Source of the DNA: Breviolum minutum Mf 1.05b.01 | Taxonomy: Eukaryota > Sar > Dinophyceae > Suessiales > Symbiodiniaceae | Assembly: GCA_000507305.1 (NCBI GenBank) | Contig: DF240195.1 | Span: forward strand, 68,815-132,814 | Reading direction: 5' to 3' | Length of the DNA stretch: 64,000 bases | Part shown: positions 37,428-48,873 of the stretch, piece after piece | Layout: every line of letters starts with the position of its first letter | Numbering within the stretch: the first letter of the stretch is position 1 | The notes under the pieces: model-generated | Told to the model about the DNA's origin: nothing | Database searches by the model: none | The model's input: the letters and a program-made list of their open reading frames with translations, nothing else | Translations under genes and position numbers: made by a program

Positions 37428-38367
37428 CCTTGCAGAATGTTTTCGAAAAATTGACCCAAGTAGATGGCTATATTGCCACGCCCAGTCACTCTCAGGTTCA
37501 GCAGTTTGGTTTTGAGGGATACAATTCACCAAACCAAGTGTTCATGCAACCTCCACGTTCCAAAACTGCGCAGGTTAGATATGTTTTGCATGTAAATGTG
37601 GTGGAATAGATTGTCTAAGTTAGGTTGATTCTTCACAACTCATTTTTTTTGAATATGCGCACTGCGTCACAATTCGACTCATCTTCCCTCCCAATAATTA
37701 CGGGAAAAAAACACTCTTTTTGTTATAATTCAAAAAAAAAACTGTTAAAAAAATACCAAAACTTGGAACTTCGACAGATCCAAAGCTCCTAGGGGTGTTT
37801 TTGGGGGGAAATTCCGGGGCAACTCCAAGCTATGAATCTGGCACGTTTTCCCGAATCCCAAAAATTCGTGACTTTAGCTCAGTTCGGGCATCCCGGACAT
37901 ACGCCACCAGCCACTGTGGGGCATTCTTCATGTGCCACCTGTTAGGGTGATGTAGGTTGCAGCATCAAACGCTGCATACTGAGTTTACCCTTGGCATTTT
38001 ACGTAGATAATCAGTCTATTTACAAAGATTTCAATGCCATGAGGAAGCTTTTTTTGAAATTACAGGTTTGTAGGTGTCAAGGGTGACACTCATGATGATC
38101 TAATGACAGCAATAGCACGCAACAAAATGCATAAAATGGAATAGCTACAGTATGTAATGTAACGTAAAGTACAAAGTAATGTGTATCTAACGAATGATGA
38201 GGAAAGGGAAGATCTATACACATATCTGATATCTTTATAGGCATAACCATAAAGACTGACTATCCTTCATGGTAACTACAATTCATCTTTATTGTTGTTG
38301 CGGCCGAAAACAATATCATCCACAGTCATCATGACAATCACAACCGATACACCTCAGAAAACATCAA

Positions 38368-38408
<41 letters not shown>

Positions 38409-39342
38409 CTCATCACTCATCACCCATCACCCATCACCCATCACCCATCACCCATCACCCATCAAGCTACTCATCTATCACAATAGCTCTACCTGCCTGA
38501 CAGGATGCCCCGATGTCCCACTGCGTCAGGGGATGCAGCCACAGGCGTAAGATTGATTGCCTGAGAGCTGAAACTCATAGACTAACAGGTGGGGTTGGTA
38601 GCATTTAATCACTAAAAATTGCCAGCATGTAAATTTATACCACCGTCTACTACCAAATATTTGTTGTTCCCCTGAACTGATGTATTGCCCAAGCATTTAA
38701 GTGAAGTTTGGTCCCATTTCTCACTTCAACTCCTTCACTCATGACTCATCGTCTCCCAAAAAGCTCCGCATCCGTTGCGTCACTCCTTGCATCACATATC
38801 TATCACACTCTTGATGGAAGAAATCCTGCACCAGTTGATATGGTAACTAAATATGCCCTTGTTTGCAGGGGCCCTCAGCACCGTGTCAGGTGGTTTTCTC
38901 GCCGGATTTCTTTCTTTCCCCATCTACCCTGATCTTCTGTTCCCTGTGGGATGCCCCAACGGTTTGATGGGATGTCCCAAACGCGCTTTGAATTCAAAGC
39001 TAAAGGCTGGCACCTTAAGGAACCAAAAAAAAATCTGCGGAGACTTGGGAGACTTTGTCAACCATCGGCGGGGATGTCCCGAAAATACAGTAAGGGGATC
39101 TGTTATTAATACCAAACAGGGTAGAAACTTCCAGAATAGTGTCAGAAGCAAATTCATGCTTTAAAATCTTTAATGATTCTTAAGGCTGAGCATACATGAT
39201 TTAAAGGCCATTTGTTTTCAAGCAAGGATTCCCCAAAACACATCTTCCACCATCTTGTCAGGGTGAATCTGAGCAGTTTGGTGTAGCACATATTGGGTCC
39301 CGCAATCCTAAGAATGTCCACCCTGTTGATGCTAGACTTACA
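37428..39342. other. No supported gene; satellite patch
   Basis: 38365-38466 is a CAT/CATCACC repeat. A family A left end (TTGATGGAAGAAATCCTGCACCAGTTGATATGG) lies near 38809-38842 without its right end. No exon chain found. Confidence 0.4.
38365..38466. repeat. (CAT)n grading into (CATCACC)n
   Basis: About 14 CAT units followed by CATCACTCATCACTCATCACCC and six CATCACC-like units. Confidence 0.9.
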
Positions 39343-39445
39343 CCCGGAAGATTAACGGCTGGAACCTACAAATCACCCACTTAGAAAGGAAAATGATCTT
39401 CCGAACCTCCATGATTATGTTCCATGTTAATCTTCAGGGGGGATT
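39343..39445. mobile_element. Inverted-repeat element, family G' (copy 1)
   Basis: CACCCGGAAGATTAACGGCTGG at the left and GTTCCATGTTAATCTTCAGG at the right form an inverted pair. ACCTACAAATCACCCA and CCTCCATGATT inside are shared with the copy at 59393. Confidence 0.65.
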
Positions 39446-39827
39446 TTTTTCTCCAAGTGACTAACGGATTTCCATCTCATGTTTATCAGAAAGTCAAGGG
39501 CAAGTCCTCCCCCATTCATGGCTTACGATTTCGTATTCTAAACCATCAGGGTGGTTGAAAAGTCATAGTTATAGTTTTTCATGTCCAGCAAGCCTTGTGC
39601 ATCAACTGATTACTGATTACTTCATCAACTGATTGGCTTGTAAAATGATGAAACCCAATGGAAACCTGTCATCAGAAGGTTGTCTGTCAATCACTTTTTT
39701 GACTCTGATAAACTGACATGCCAATCGAAAATTCAAAATTTCAACTGGAAAAACAATCTAAAACAATTGGCCAACAAAATGTATAAATCATACTGCCATT
39801 GTCAGTGTAAAGGCTTTGCAGGTGCAC

Positions 39828-39945
39828 CAAGTCGAGCTCTCCGACGTTCAACAGATCTCCGTTGGCTTGTGGACATTTCAAGTCAATGGGCGAGCGACAG
39901 TAACCTCGTGGGAAAATGGCATGAAAGATAGCGAACAGTGAGAAC
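39828..39945 (-). CDS. Exon of an unknown gene
   Basis: Minus-strand exon with ACCAG|G before it and GTGCAC after it, reading FSLFAIFHAIFPRGYCRSPI and then DLKCPQANGDLLNVGELDL (39 codons). A plus-strand frame is also open here but runs into a stop before its donor, so the minus strand is preferred. It may be downstream of or separate from the gene at 40742-43988, whose stop is at 40742. Confidence 0.45.
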
Positions 39946-40741
39946 CTGGTAAGTATCCATATCATACATTGAGGGATATGAATCTCATATTGAAATGTAA
40001 ATAAAATCTACCTAGAACCCCAAATGACCTCTATGTTTGAAGGTCAACCCAATCAAAAAAAGGCCGAAATTCCAATCAAAACAAGGGCCCCATTTGGATT
40101 CTAGGTAGATATTCAATAAACATGGGCCAAAAAACAACCTTCCCCCCATGGCCCCAAGATCCACAGCACAGAGAGGCACAAAGAAAATGAATGAACGGTT
40201 GATTCTGACCTATCATTCAAAACCCTCAAGAAAAACGGCATATGTTGATTCATGTACATATAATATATACATGTATTTGGGATGTATTTGTATACATATT
40301 TATATATATATACCGTATATGTATAAATATACAAATATACATATACGCGTCAAAATGCTGAATAGGCTGAATGCACCACAGATTGGTGCTTGCAAATCTG
40401 AAAAGGGTCCCAAATCTGCGGGACCCTGATGGTGCCCTAGTTGTGAGGCAAAATGATTTGCTGGGAGTCCAACTTAAGCTTGGATCTGGCTCTATGCCAT
40501 TGCCTCCATTGCCACAATCCTGAATAAAGATTCGAAGAAAATGCCAGCTACTATCAGTGGAACGTGGACCTTTTTGAGGATATTATCATATGGGTTGCAA
40601 CGGTTAAGCTTGTGAACAAAAAATAAACATGGCTTGTTGAAAGCCAGAAAACACAACACGTAAGACAGCGAAAATACACCACACAGGGATAATCGTATAA
40701 CGCTAGTGATAAGATTTCTGAAATTTACTCTGGTAGTTGTA
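39946..40741. other. No supported gene
   Basis: Intergenic or untranslated. Contains AT-rich TATATACC/TATACATA repeats at 40290-40345. Confidence 0.35.
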
Positions 40742-40891
40742 TCAAAGTCCGCAGCTACATGACTGCCTCATTGCCTCTGTCTGGCTGTCCTCTTCACTGG
40801 TGCATTCTTGACACGCTAGTGTCGTCGAAGGAGACACTGCTGGATTCTTCCTCAGTCCCAACAAGGCGGTTCCAAAAATAAACGGCACCGT

Positions 40892-40980
<89 letters not shown>

Positions 40981-43900
40981 CCCGCTATATACACTAAACG
41001 ACCAGTGGCCATTTTGTCATTGCTCAAAAAGGACATCTTCCTCAAATTCTGGGTGAAAATTGGTGAAAAAAGCCGACCCTGAGATGACAAACTCATCGTG
41101 AGGGATGCAGTAGGTCTTCATATCCTGCCCAATTTGCAGGAATTGAGAAGACAACACCTTTCTTCAAACAAAAAGGTATGATCAATGTATATACAGTATC
41201 AAATCGTCACATCGTAGTACATCATAGCGTATAATATCATATTATGTAATATGATGTTATATTCTATGATGCGACATTATATCAGAGAATATTTCACAAT
41301 TTATTGCGAAGTGTGTTATCTTGCTTATTCTATATCAAACAAAATGTATTGTCTCATTTTCTGTTCTATGATATCAGAAATTATGTTGTATTGGAAATTA
41401 TACTGTATTTCAAAAAATCATCTATATTATATTACACTATACATTGCATTGTATTCAAAAAATATTATGTATATTATTATAGTACGTTAGAAAGTATGTT
41501 TTGTTATAGTTTCATCTCCTACAACCCAAAAAACCATTACGTGCCCGGTTTTTTTTTGGGGTTCCGCAGCTCACATGTACAGTACCAAAAATCCCTCCCC
41601 CTTGGACTTGTCCCTAGCGCACCTCAATAAGTGCACCTTGTGTCCCACGAATCTTGAAGCCCTGTGGCGCTTGACCATTCTGAAACTCCGTGTCAAAGCC
41701 TCGGAGCTTTTCCGCGAGGTTTGAAGAGGGCAGTTTTCCACAGGGAACTGGTAAGAAAAAAGAAGGGATCTTACCCTACAGTTCTCAATGGGAAATCTTT
41801 CCCAAAAAAGAAAACTTGGCCAAGACTTAACACAATTTTCTGAATCTATTCAGAAACGATGGGTTTCTCGGTTTGCCATAAAATTCCCCCAAGTGGTTAT
41901 ATCCATGTTCCAACCATCTGAGGCCGGCAACGTGGGTCCCCTGCCACGTTGAACATTGGTTCCTGACACCAGCAGAAATGCGATGAGAAAAAACGGAAGT
42001 CAACATTCGAATGTCAACCCAGAATCAACAAAGCCTTGGCATCTTCTTAGCTATCGAACTCATGACTATCCGACTATCCTGTGCTTTGTAGCAGATTGAA
42101 TGGCAGATGGCCACTTCTTCGGATACCCCCCTCCCTTTCTTGTTGCCACTTGGAGTTTTCTTTCTCGGCTCAATTTTCGTTGGCTCGACAGCTACCGAAG
42201 TCTGGTTTGGGGGCGCCCCTCTGTTCCGTTCTTTTCATTTGGTGGACTGAAAACAAGTGGTGGATCCACCGTTCAACCTGACTTGCCTAGTCTCAAGTTC
42301 CCAGTTTCTTGAGAGAGCTTTCCGATTTTTGTTGGGGCCATCTATCTTTAAGGAGATGTTTAACCCCAAGAAATCACATGGAAAAACGGGAAAAAAAACA
42401 TGTGTTACAACCGGAGTTTTTTCGGTGTAACCGTATAACCAGCTGGATTTTGGGAGCTTTCAAGAGTAACCATCATTGGAACGTGAGACTTGATTGTTGT
42501 TTCAACTTATGGTGGATCCAAGGAACAGAATGGCAATTGGTGGTTTGGCTCCCGGTGGTTTGGGTCCCTCGAATCCGGCTACCACTTTCAGAACTATATA
42601 TCCCGTTCATTCAACAAAAAAAAACGGAATCCAAACCATCCACTCAAACCAGCAATTACCATTAGTTCACTGTATATGTTTACTTTAAAAAACACATCTG
42701 AATAGACCATAAAAGCAAACTTCGAAGTCTTCTCAACAAAAACTTCGCATTTATCGAGGCTGCGGAAATCATCATAGCCAAAGGTACTCCAAGGGTATCT
42801 CGAGGTGGCACTCGTGTGGATGGAGAAGGATAGGCCTAGAAGTTGAGAGACGTGCAGCTGTGGGGCAAACCATGGAGATATAATGGAAATTAAAGGGCAG
42901 TTCTCCTGAAATATCAACCCAAGAAGAAGTATGCCTACTTTTAAAATGGAAAAATATGTGAAGAACTACGGTTGATGGTTCAGAAATCCGGCTAACCAGT
43001 TGATATGGTAAATGCTTTATTATTATATAACATGTTTTTTGTTCGTCCCAGGTGGTGCAGGATTTCTGAACCATCAACAGTAAGTGTGGTTTTGCTCCAT
43101 TCACCTTCAGAAAACCGATCCGTATTTTTAGGGAAACTCCGGAAAGCCGAAGTTTTTGTTCATCGCACTCCGCAGCGAAGAATCGAGGCCAAGGGAACAA
43201 AACGAAAATTCCCATGGGTCAGTTTTTCCCAATAGAACTCCCATACAACCAGGGTTTCTCAAATATCAGGGGGCCTTATATTACCAACCCAAACAATGCA
43301 TTGTTTTTTTTTTTCGGGGAAATCCCTCAAAATTACCAGAGATTTCTATTGTTTGATTCCCAGAAAAATGGGTCCCATTTAATGACCCCTGAATTTTGGC
43401 AGCGAAAAAATTGGAGCTTGTCCTATATTCACTCCATGGCAACTTGGACAACGTTTTTGGAGTTGGTCCCAAAAAAAATCTTCCAATGATCCATGTTTGA
43501 CCAAGTAAACCTTCTTGCAGCCACTGTCAAGATTAAAATGTGGCGGGGGTTCCTTCTGCGAGAACCAGCTGGTGCAAATGTTCATGTTGAAAGGCTCAGA
43601 TTCAAGCATCAAGCTTGAGAATGGCCTCCTAAATCATTCAGTGATCAATCTTGATCCTGTTCTCAGTTTTTCTTTGTGCTCAATCACCCTCCATTGACAC
43701 TTTTTGAATCTTCCTGGGGGTTTTCCACAAATTTCCCCGAACAATGACACAACAGGGATCCAGAACTATCCACGACCGTAAATCAACGAAGCCATGCATT
43801 CTAATCCATGTGAAGTAAAGAGTACGTATGGCGATAGCATAGACATTATGTTTTTACCGCCCCTTCTGACGCTCAGCGATTTTTCAGGGCTCCCTCCGAA

Positions 43901-43988
43901 TCAGACTCGAAAATCATTTGTGGAGCTTCGAAAATCATGGTTTACCCTCCAACGCAAACTGTCCGATATCCCCTACTTTCGCCGGCAC
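40742..43988 (-). CDS. Unknown spliced gene, 3' half with stop
   Basis: Minus-strand exons: 43946-43988 (AGESRGYRTVCVG), 43511-43625 (PFSSLMLESEPFNMNICTSW...), 43105-43167 (CDEQKLRLSGVSLKIRIGFL...), about 42750-42905 (ENCPLISIISPWFAPQLHVS...), about 42095-42233 (QTSVAVEPTKIEPRKKTPSG..., low complexity), 41623-41747 (LAEKLRGFDTEFQNGQAPQG...), 41078-41157 (VLSSQFLQIGQDMKTYCIPH...) and 40742-40850 (KNPAVSPSTTLACQECTSEE..., ends SCSCGL, stop TGA). Phases agree for the first four and for the last three; the two middle joins are not fixed. The tail is Cys- and Glu-rich. No domain recognised. A family A element sits in the intron 42906-43104, a family F element in the intron 43168-43510, and an (AAC)n run in the last intron. 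Confidence 0.6.
40893..40982. repeat. (AAC)30 microsatellite
   Basis: About 30 uninterrupted AAC units, in the last intron of the gene at 40742-43988. The minus strand reads (GTT)n, giving spurious poly-Cys in one frame. Confidence 0.95.
42969..43080. mobile_element. Family A element (copy 4), inside an intron
   Basis: CGGTTGATGG...CCATCAACAG, flanked by TA on both sides. It lies within the 199-bp minus-strand intron 42906-43104. Internal arms are CAGAAATCCGGCTAACCAG and GGTGGTGCAGGATTTCTG. Confidence 0.75.
43259..43389. mobile_element. Inverted-repeat element, family F
   Basis: Left TCAGGGGGCCTTATATTACC, right GGGTCCCATTTAATGACCCCTGA, an imperfect inverted pair of about 20 bp. The centre has CCAACCCAAACAATGCATTG. 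Fragments with the same strings occur at 10034 and 19578. Within the intron 43168-43510. Confidence 0.6.
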
Positions 43989-44334
43989 CTTTGAGTGGAT
44001 GATTTTCCTTTTTTTCAGGGGGGAATATGTTAGTGAGTCGTGGAGGGTACCTTGGGTCGCCCCACCGCTCCCTTTTCCACCACTCCGAAGGGATTCGTAA
44101 AGACCTGAAAGCGGATGGATCGAGAATGGATGGAAAATCATTGTTTAAAATGGTTGGCTATCAATTGGATGATGGTTCCCAAATCTTCACCAGGGAAAAA
44201 CGGCTGTTTCACCATTTCCATTCATTAAGTGAAGTGGCTGTTTGGAGTTCTAGGCAGTCATCATCTCAGATTCAGATGATGGTTGGGGTGTTCCGAACAT
44301 CCATTCTCAGAAGGTGATTGGATCACAAAAAATA

Positions 44335-44427
44335 GATACCCTCCAAAGGACTGACATATCCCACCCTTGGGCAAAAGGAGATCATCGACTCAAAAGTGCC
44401 GGCTGCTAGGGGATATGGGACAGTTCC
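44335..44427. mobile_element. Inverted-repeat element, family H (copy 1)
   Basis: Left TACCCTCC...GACATATCCCACC and right GGGATATGGGACAG...GGAGGGTA are inverted. AATCATCGACTCAAAA-type sequence lies between (here GATCATCGACTCAAAAGTGCC). Copies at 55350 and 62824. Confidence 0.65.
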
Positions 44428-44577
44428 CAGGAGGGTAGACCTGAGTCCTCCAAGGGTCTGAAATTTGAGCCCCTCAACCCCAAAAACAGACCTGGGGACT
44501 AAAATTTGACGCCCTTGGAGGGTCTAGGTATATAAATACTGTACTACTATATATTGCGATGCGAAAGAAGGTTTAGA

Positions 44578-44650
44578 TACAGGGATGAGACGTCGCTTGA
44601 AGATGTAATATCATCCTGGCGGTGACGAGCCAGCATCCTGGGATGGGTTT
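44578..44650. mobile_element. Inverted-repeat element, family D (copy 4)
   Basis: GATGTAATATCATCCTGGCG then GTGACGAGCCAGCATCCTGG matches the inner and right parts of family D. The left part is shortened. Confidence 0.5.
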
Positions 44651-44745
44651 CGCATCGTAAAGCACATACATTTTATCTTATGTTCATCTATGTTCACTGT
44701 TGGGGGGATCAACTGATGTCTAAGATTTCCTGATAGAGACAAACC

Positions 44746-44928
44746 TTGTTTGATGACGTTCAATGCACTATTTCTACCAAAATATTCTGGAGTGGCAAAG
44801 TCTACGGCAAACTGTGATTGATTGTTTTTAATCAGGAAGCCATATGTCTGACGACTGTGATGCAAATTGACTAACAGGGATTTTCCTGGTCCCATCGCAT
44901 AAACTACACCTTTTGGGGGTGACGTCAT
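44746..44928 (-). CDS. Exon of an unknown gene
   Basis: Minus-strand exon beginning at or just before an ATG (after GCCAG) and ending at a GTTTGTC donor. It reads KGVVYAMGPGKSLLVNLHHS...QFAVDFATPEYFGRNSALNV. Rich in small and polar residues with clear protein character; family not recognised. The next upstream frame (GLPVTSFATGYRRFGRMTMI...) near 44930-45040 is in another phase and may be a neighbouring exon. Confidence 0.45.
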
Positions 44929-45127
44929 CTGGCATCACTACAATGCTGACCAAATGATGTAGCTTTATCATTGTCATCCTTCCAAAGCGACGATATCCAG
45001 TCGCAAAAGACGTAACTGGTAAACCTTCAACATAGAAACCCAGCAGAATCGAAAAAAAAAAGCTGCCGACGCACACAATTTTCAAACTTCGGGGAAACCC
45101 TTCAAAAATCCCAACATCGTTTCAAGG

Positions 45128-45202
45128 GATCAATCAATCAATCAATCAATCAATCCATCCATCCATCCATCCATCCATCCATCCATCAATCAATCAATGA
45201 AA
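45128..45202. repeat. ATCA-ATCC-ATCA symmetric tetranucleotide array
   Basis: (ATCA)n, then about eight ATCC units, then (ATCA)n again. Confidence 0.9.
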
Positions 45203-45676
45203 TCCAATCTTCCAATTCCCCCAACCACCAGCAGCATTTGAAGAACAGTTGACATCATCCATGGACCAAATCCATACAGCTCCGGTGGATGGAAAATCTG
45301 CTCTCAGCTCCTAGAAGGGCTGGAATTTTTCCGATGAAGCCTGGGATTAATGGAGCCTTCTCCGTGGCAAACCAACCACCAACTTATTGGGGATTTCTGC
45401 AAGGACCCCGGGTCGGCACGTGGGAACCCCCCGGACCCCATCATCCGAACCCTTCCCTTGAACTTCAAGAGGAGTGGTGTGGGAGTAGTATGGGAATGCG
45501 GGTCCCAAAATTGGCCTGTTGAGGGTCCTAATTCTCACCCAAAATAAATTGGTCCTCAAGATATCATTAGAGTCATTATACTGCCAATCCTCCAAAAACA
45601 TACACCAAAATTTCGGGGAACAAAAGTTTGTCGAAAAATGGCCAATCAAAACAAGACAACATTGCTTGATTTTCAC

Positions 45677-45730
45677 CCCCTCTATCAGTAAATTGATCAC
45701 CTCCTCAAGCTCCTCAACTGGGCTATTTGT
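45677..45730 (-). CDS. Exon of an unknown gene
   Basis: A 54-nt minus-strand exon in phase 0: TTTCAG before it, GTGAAA after it, reading TNSPVEELEEVINLLIEG, an acidic amphipathic helix. Confidence 0.4.
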
Positions 45731-45980
45731 CTGAAAGAAAAATAACACATCAAGTGAGAGGTATTGTGTCATGGTTGGTGGAAATGCTGTGCTACACCTA
45801 AACGGGTGTCCTTTTTAAAGCTTCTTGTGAAGTGATTCTGGTACATGTGCTTGACCACCGTACTGGGCAGTAATCCAACGCCCAGTCAACCAACGACTAT
45901 ATCACAATAACTCAAACCGCCAATATTTGCAGATCATCTACTTGTAACAAATTGATGACCACCCCTCACATTGATCATAA

Positions 45981-46103
45981 AAAGCGGGTCCAAACGTCCG
46001 AGTTTGGGGTTGAGCTTAAATATGAACACATGGCCAAGAGCCTGCTGGAACATTCACTGAGTTTGGGGCGGGCATTTGAGATAGTTGCCATGAAAACCAA
46101 GGT
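45981..46103 (+). CDS. Possible plus-strand exon
   Basis: After AAAAAG the plus strand reads RVQTSEFGVELKYEHMAKSL...LGRAFEIVAMKTK and meets a GTCCAAA donor. It is helical and protein-like. A minus-strand frame is also open here but has no acceptor nearby. If real it would be the only plus-strand exon in this block. Confidence 0.3.
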
Positions 46104-46268
46104 CCAAATTTGTGGCAATCATTTAGGGATTGTTTAGTGAAAGTCATGACCAATTCCATTTTAGGGGATTCACCTCAAATCATGACTTAATCATGACTTT
46201 TGAGAAACAACTCCCCCCCAAAAAAAACGGCAGTCCCCCAGCACGTTCATGTTCGTGACTGCCATGTA

Positions 46269-46322
46269 CCTCAAGCGCCACCACGCATCAACCATCTTGG
46301 GAGGTGTTTCCAACGTGCTGGA
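46269..46322 (-). CDS. Possible exon
   Basis: After GCTCCAG the minus strand reads TLETPPKMVDAWWRL and then a GTACAT donor. Downstream of the possible first exon at 46625-46759. Confidence 0.3.
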
Positions 46323-46549
46323 GCCCCAGGCGAAAAAAAAAAAACAGGTGACTTAAAGTGACCTTTGTATCCCCTAGTTGAAGGTCACTTAGCCTTTGAA
46401 AGGGTCACTTAACCATCCCTTTTGTGTTTTCTGGAAAATGAAAAAGCTCAAGTTGATCCTAGCACCTAGAAAAAGTACACCACGGAAATCAGAATATTTC
46501 AAGAGCCAGTTGCAGCATCTGTTTGTTTGTATACAAATATATTCTTCCA

Positions 46550-46759
46550 TCATTGCACCCATGTTTGGTGCACCAACATGCAGCTCCAAATGTGTAATGA
46601 TATGTCATCAACCTGCAGAACGACCTCAGGCGCAGCAGAGGCTGCTACGTCGCCTTCAGTCCATCCCCAATTTTGTTGGTGCACTTGGTGTTCTTCTTCA
46701 AGTGATTCTTCGGGCTGAATAGGATGTGCAGCCTGGGCGTATTCCCATGGGTCACGCAT
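46550..46759 (-). CDS. Acidic protein, probable first exon
   Basis: A minus-strand ATG at 46759 opens MRDPWEYAQAAHPIQPEESL..., then EEEHQVHQQNWGWTEG and AASAAPE. Upstream in the same frame is a stop with no AG between, which favours this ATG as start. A GT donor follows APE (exon 46625-46759, 45 codons); otherwise the frame runs to a TGA at 46550 (69 codons). Acidic and Gln/His-rich. No family recognised. Confidence 0.45.
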   Translation of the reverse strand: MRDPWEYAQAAHPIQPEESLEEEHQVHQQNWGWTEGDVAASAAPEVVLQVDDISLHIWSCMLVHQTWVQ

Positions 46760-47183
46760 GGTGAACGGTTCCCCGGTGGGTCGGTCGCGGAATCATTTCG
46801 CTTGAGAACGCCGACTGTTTCACCACCACCTCGGGATTGGTGTTGTCCTGGATTTTTTTTTCCCCATCTTTTTTTGGTTTTCGAGGGACAAGCGTTTTTC
46901 CCACAAAGAAAATTTGCAAATGGGGAGACACCAACAAACAAACAAAACCGGAGGGAAAGGTTTTTGGTAGATTCCAAATTTAGTGTCTGAAGGTGTATAT
47001 AACCCGGCTGGAAAACCAACCATGAATGAAGATGTCTCTCCTATTAAAGATGGTGATTTTCCATTATCATCTCAGTTTTTCCGGGGAAACATAACCCTTA
47101 GGCTTACCTTAAGCAAATGAAAAAACCAACCGTCCAGGTAAACCTGAATGAAAAACTTCCGGCAATCGGAAGGAGGGAGATTG
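46760..47183. other. No supported gene
   Basis: Upstream of the probable start at 46759. Dinoflagellate promoters have no reliable TATA signal, and none is claimed. Confidence 0.3.
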
Positions 47184-47300
47184 GTTTTGTTACCCCCCCT
47201 GAAAACTAACAGCTCTCCCCTGAAAGTTGATGGAAAAGGAAATTTCCTGTTAAAATGGTCCCTTTTCAGGGGACATTCGTTCATTTTCGGGGGGGGGGGT
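47184..47300. mobile_element. Inverted-repeat element, family G (copy 3)
   Basis: Left ACCCCCCCTGAAAACTAACAG, right TTCATTTTCGGGGGGGGGGT; the C-run and G-run mirror each other. Inside is a second smaller pair around CCCCTGAAAGT and CTTTTCAGGGG. Confidence 0.55.
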
Positions 47301-47399
47301 AAGTATGATGTTCTTAAACTACCCATTCAACCGAAAATTCAAGATAAGTTTTGGGTGAGATTAGTTTTGGAAAAATCTATTTGTTGTTAACACTCTCAC

Positions 47400-47685
47400 A
47401 AAAATTCAAGATCTCCTCGCTGTAGTAGCAGCCATCAGGCATGGGAAAACCTTCAGGATCCTGGCACGAAAAAACTCGGATCTTGGAAATACTGTTGATG
47501 GAAGAAATCCGGCTAACCAGTTGAGGTTGGTAGATTATCCCGTTATTTACAAGGTTTTAGCACCATCCCAGGTGATTATCTGGAATTCTGAACCATCAAC
47601 AGTATCTACCAGCTTTCAGGATCCCAAAATCACCTTGTTTTTGCAAACAATGCTTGATTTCAAAGGTCGAATTCCGATGGATGTT
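47400..47685 (-). CDS. Two exons of an unknown gene around an introner
   Basis: Minus-strand exons about 47603-47685 (KNIHRNSTFEIKHCLQKQGD..., ends phase 1 at TACT|GTTG) and 47400-47491 (...SCQDPEGFPMPDGCYYSEEI...). Both are clearly coding in character. The element 47492-47602 separates them, but its own CAACAG acceptor gives the wrong phase. An AG|G about 45 nt further in (GAAG|GTTTTCCC) restores frame. Family unknown. Confidence 0.5.
47492..47602. mobile_element. Family A element (copy 5), separates two exons
   Basis: CTGTTGATGG...CCATCAACAG with TA on both sides. Inside are GAAATCCGGCTAACCAGTTGAGG and TTATTTACAAGGTTTTA, shared with 48627. Confidence 0.75.
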
Positions 47686-48626
47686 CTTGGGGGGGTCTAT
47701 ACCCAAATAACATCATCTGTTTAACAGATAAGTTTATGGTTTACGCGTTTCATCATTTGTTGAACAAGAAAATCATCATGGAAGGCACAAATTAAGAAGA
47801 AACTGTCCTACTCTAAACTGGCAACTTCGCTGTCCAGCGATCGAACAAAGATTCCAAACATGATGCAATGGTATCTCCCACCACGAGACTGGTCGACTGA
47901 TTTTAAACATAATGGTGCCACCCTGTAAACCCTAGACATGCCTGTCCCAACGCACTCCCCTTACTTTTAGCCCCCTTGGGATCTTTTTTTTGCCAACCCC
48001 ATGTCGCTGGGGAAAAACGATTGTCAAATATTCGGCCCTTAAAACTCACATTAAAAAAGCCTGGTACAAAGCCATTTTTCGCAGGTTTCCTAACCCATAA
48101 ACATTTCTGCGTGAAAAATTTGCATGTTCACCAACTTGGATGTGTGTGTTTTCCTTTCGAAATAAGAGGCTGTTTTTTTATGCCCCACTCCTTCCCTTGG
48201 TCCCGCCTCTGACCAAAGCTCGATAAAGACTTTGCCACAAAAGTCTTGGCGTGCCTGGTGTTGTGTTGGAGGTGAGATCCCCTAAGTTTTGTTTTTTTGG
48301 AGAAAAAAATGAGTCCAGTTTCACCGGAAAATGTGGAGTTTATAAGAATTTTATCATATCTCACTCATGTTGCCTTTGGCTAGTTTCTTTGTTCACTGTA
48401 GGAAGTGTAACTGGACCATTTGGTGGGACAGAAAAACCCTAGAGTTTCCACAAGTCTCGCATGTTGGCAGAATTTAGAGGCGGATCAGACATTCAAAAGT
48501 TCACGGTGCTACACCGTTCTGCTTGCGAGACTGTGCAACGGCCAATGTCCGGTCAAGGAAGTGTTGTTTGAAACGGTCAAGTGGTCATTTTTGTCCAGCA
48601 TTTGCTTCCAGAAAAAAAAGACCCTA

Positions 48627-48705
48627 CTGTTGATGGAAGAAATCCTCCACCAGTTGATAGGTAGTTCATCCATTATTTACAAGGTTTTATACATCTCAGG
48701 GTTGG
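48627..48705. mobile_element. Family A element, right end missing
   Basis: TA, then CTGTTGATGGAAGAAATCC, CACCAGTTGATAGG and ATTATTTACAAGGTTTTATAC. The distal CCATCAACAG arm is not present. Confidence 0.6.
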
Positions 48706-48873
48706 AACACTAGATCTTGCTCAACAACACATCTTGGAAACTTGGAAGCCTGGGTCCAAAAATAGCCCAATTTTTGGTAGACTTTTATTTTTTTTGGGTC
48801 GGAAAAGGTCCTAAGGTCCTTAGGTAACCCATTTTGTTTTCATGACTCTTCTACACAAGCAGACCTGCCATTC

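Noticed and set aside
39822-39950. Plus-strand exon reading HQVELSDVQQISVGLWTFQV
   Set aside because: It stops just before the only donor; the minus-strand exon at the same place has both splice signals and an open frame.
40794-41096. 100-codon frame with 30 consecutive Cys
   Set aside because: It is the translation of the (AAC)n array in an intron.
42935-43217. A plus-strand gene (MEKYVKNY... joined to KAEVFVHRTPQRRIEAKG) with the family A element as its exact intron
   Set aside because: It is in frame and attractive, but the minus strand gives a chain of exons (43511-43625, 43105-43167, 42750-42905) in matching phase with the rest of a minus-strand gene, so the plus frame is probably a shadow.
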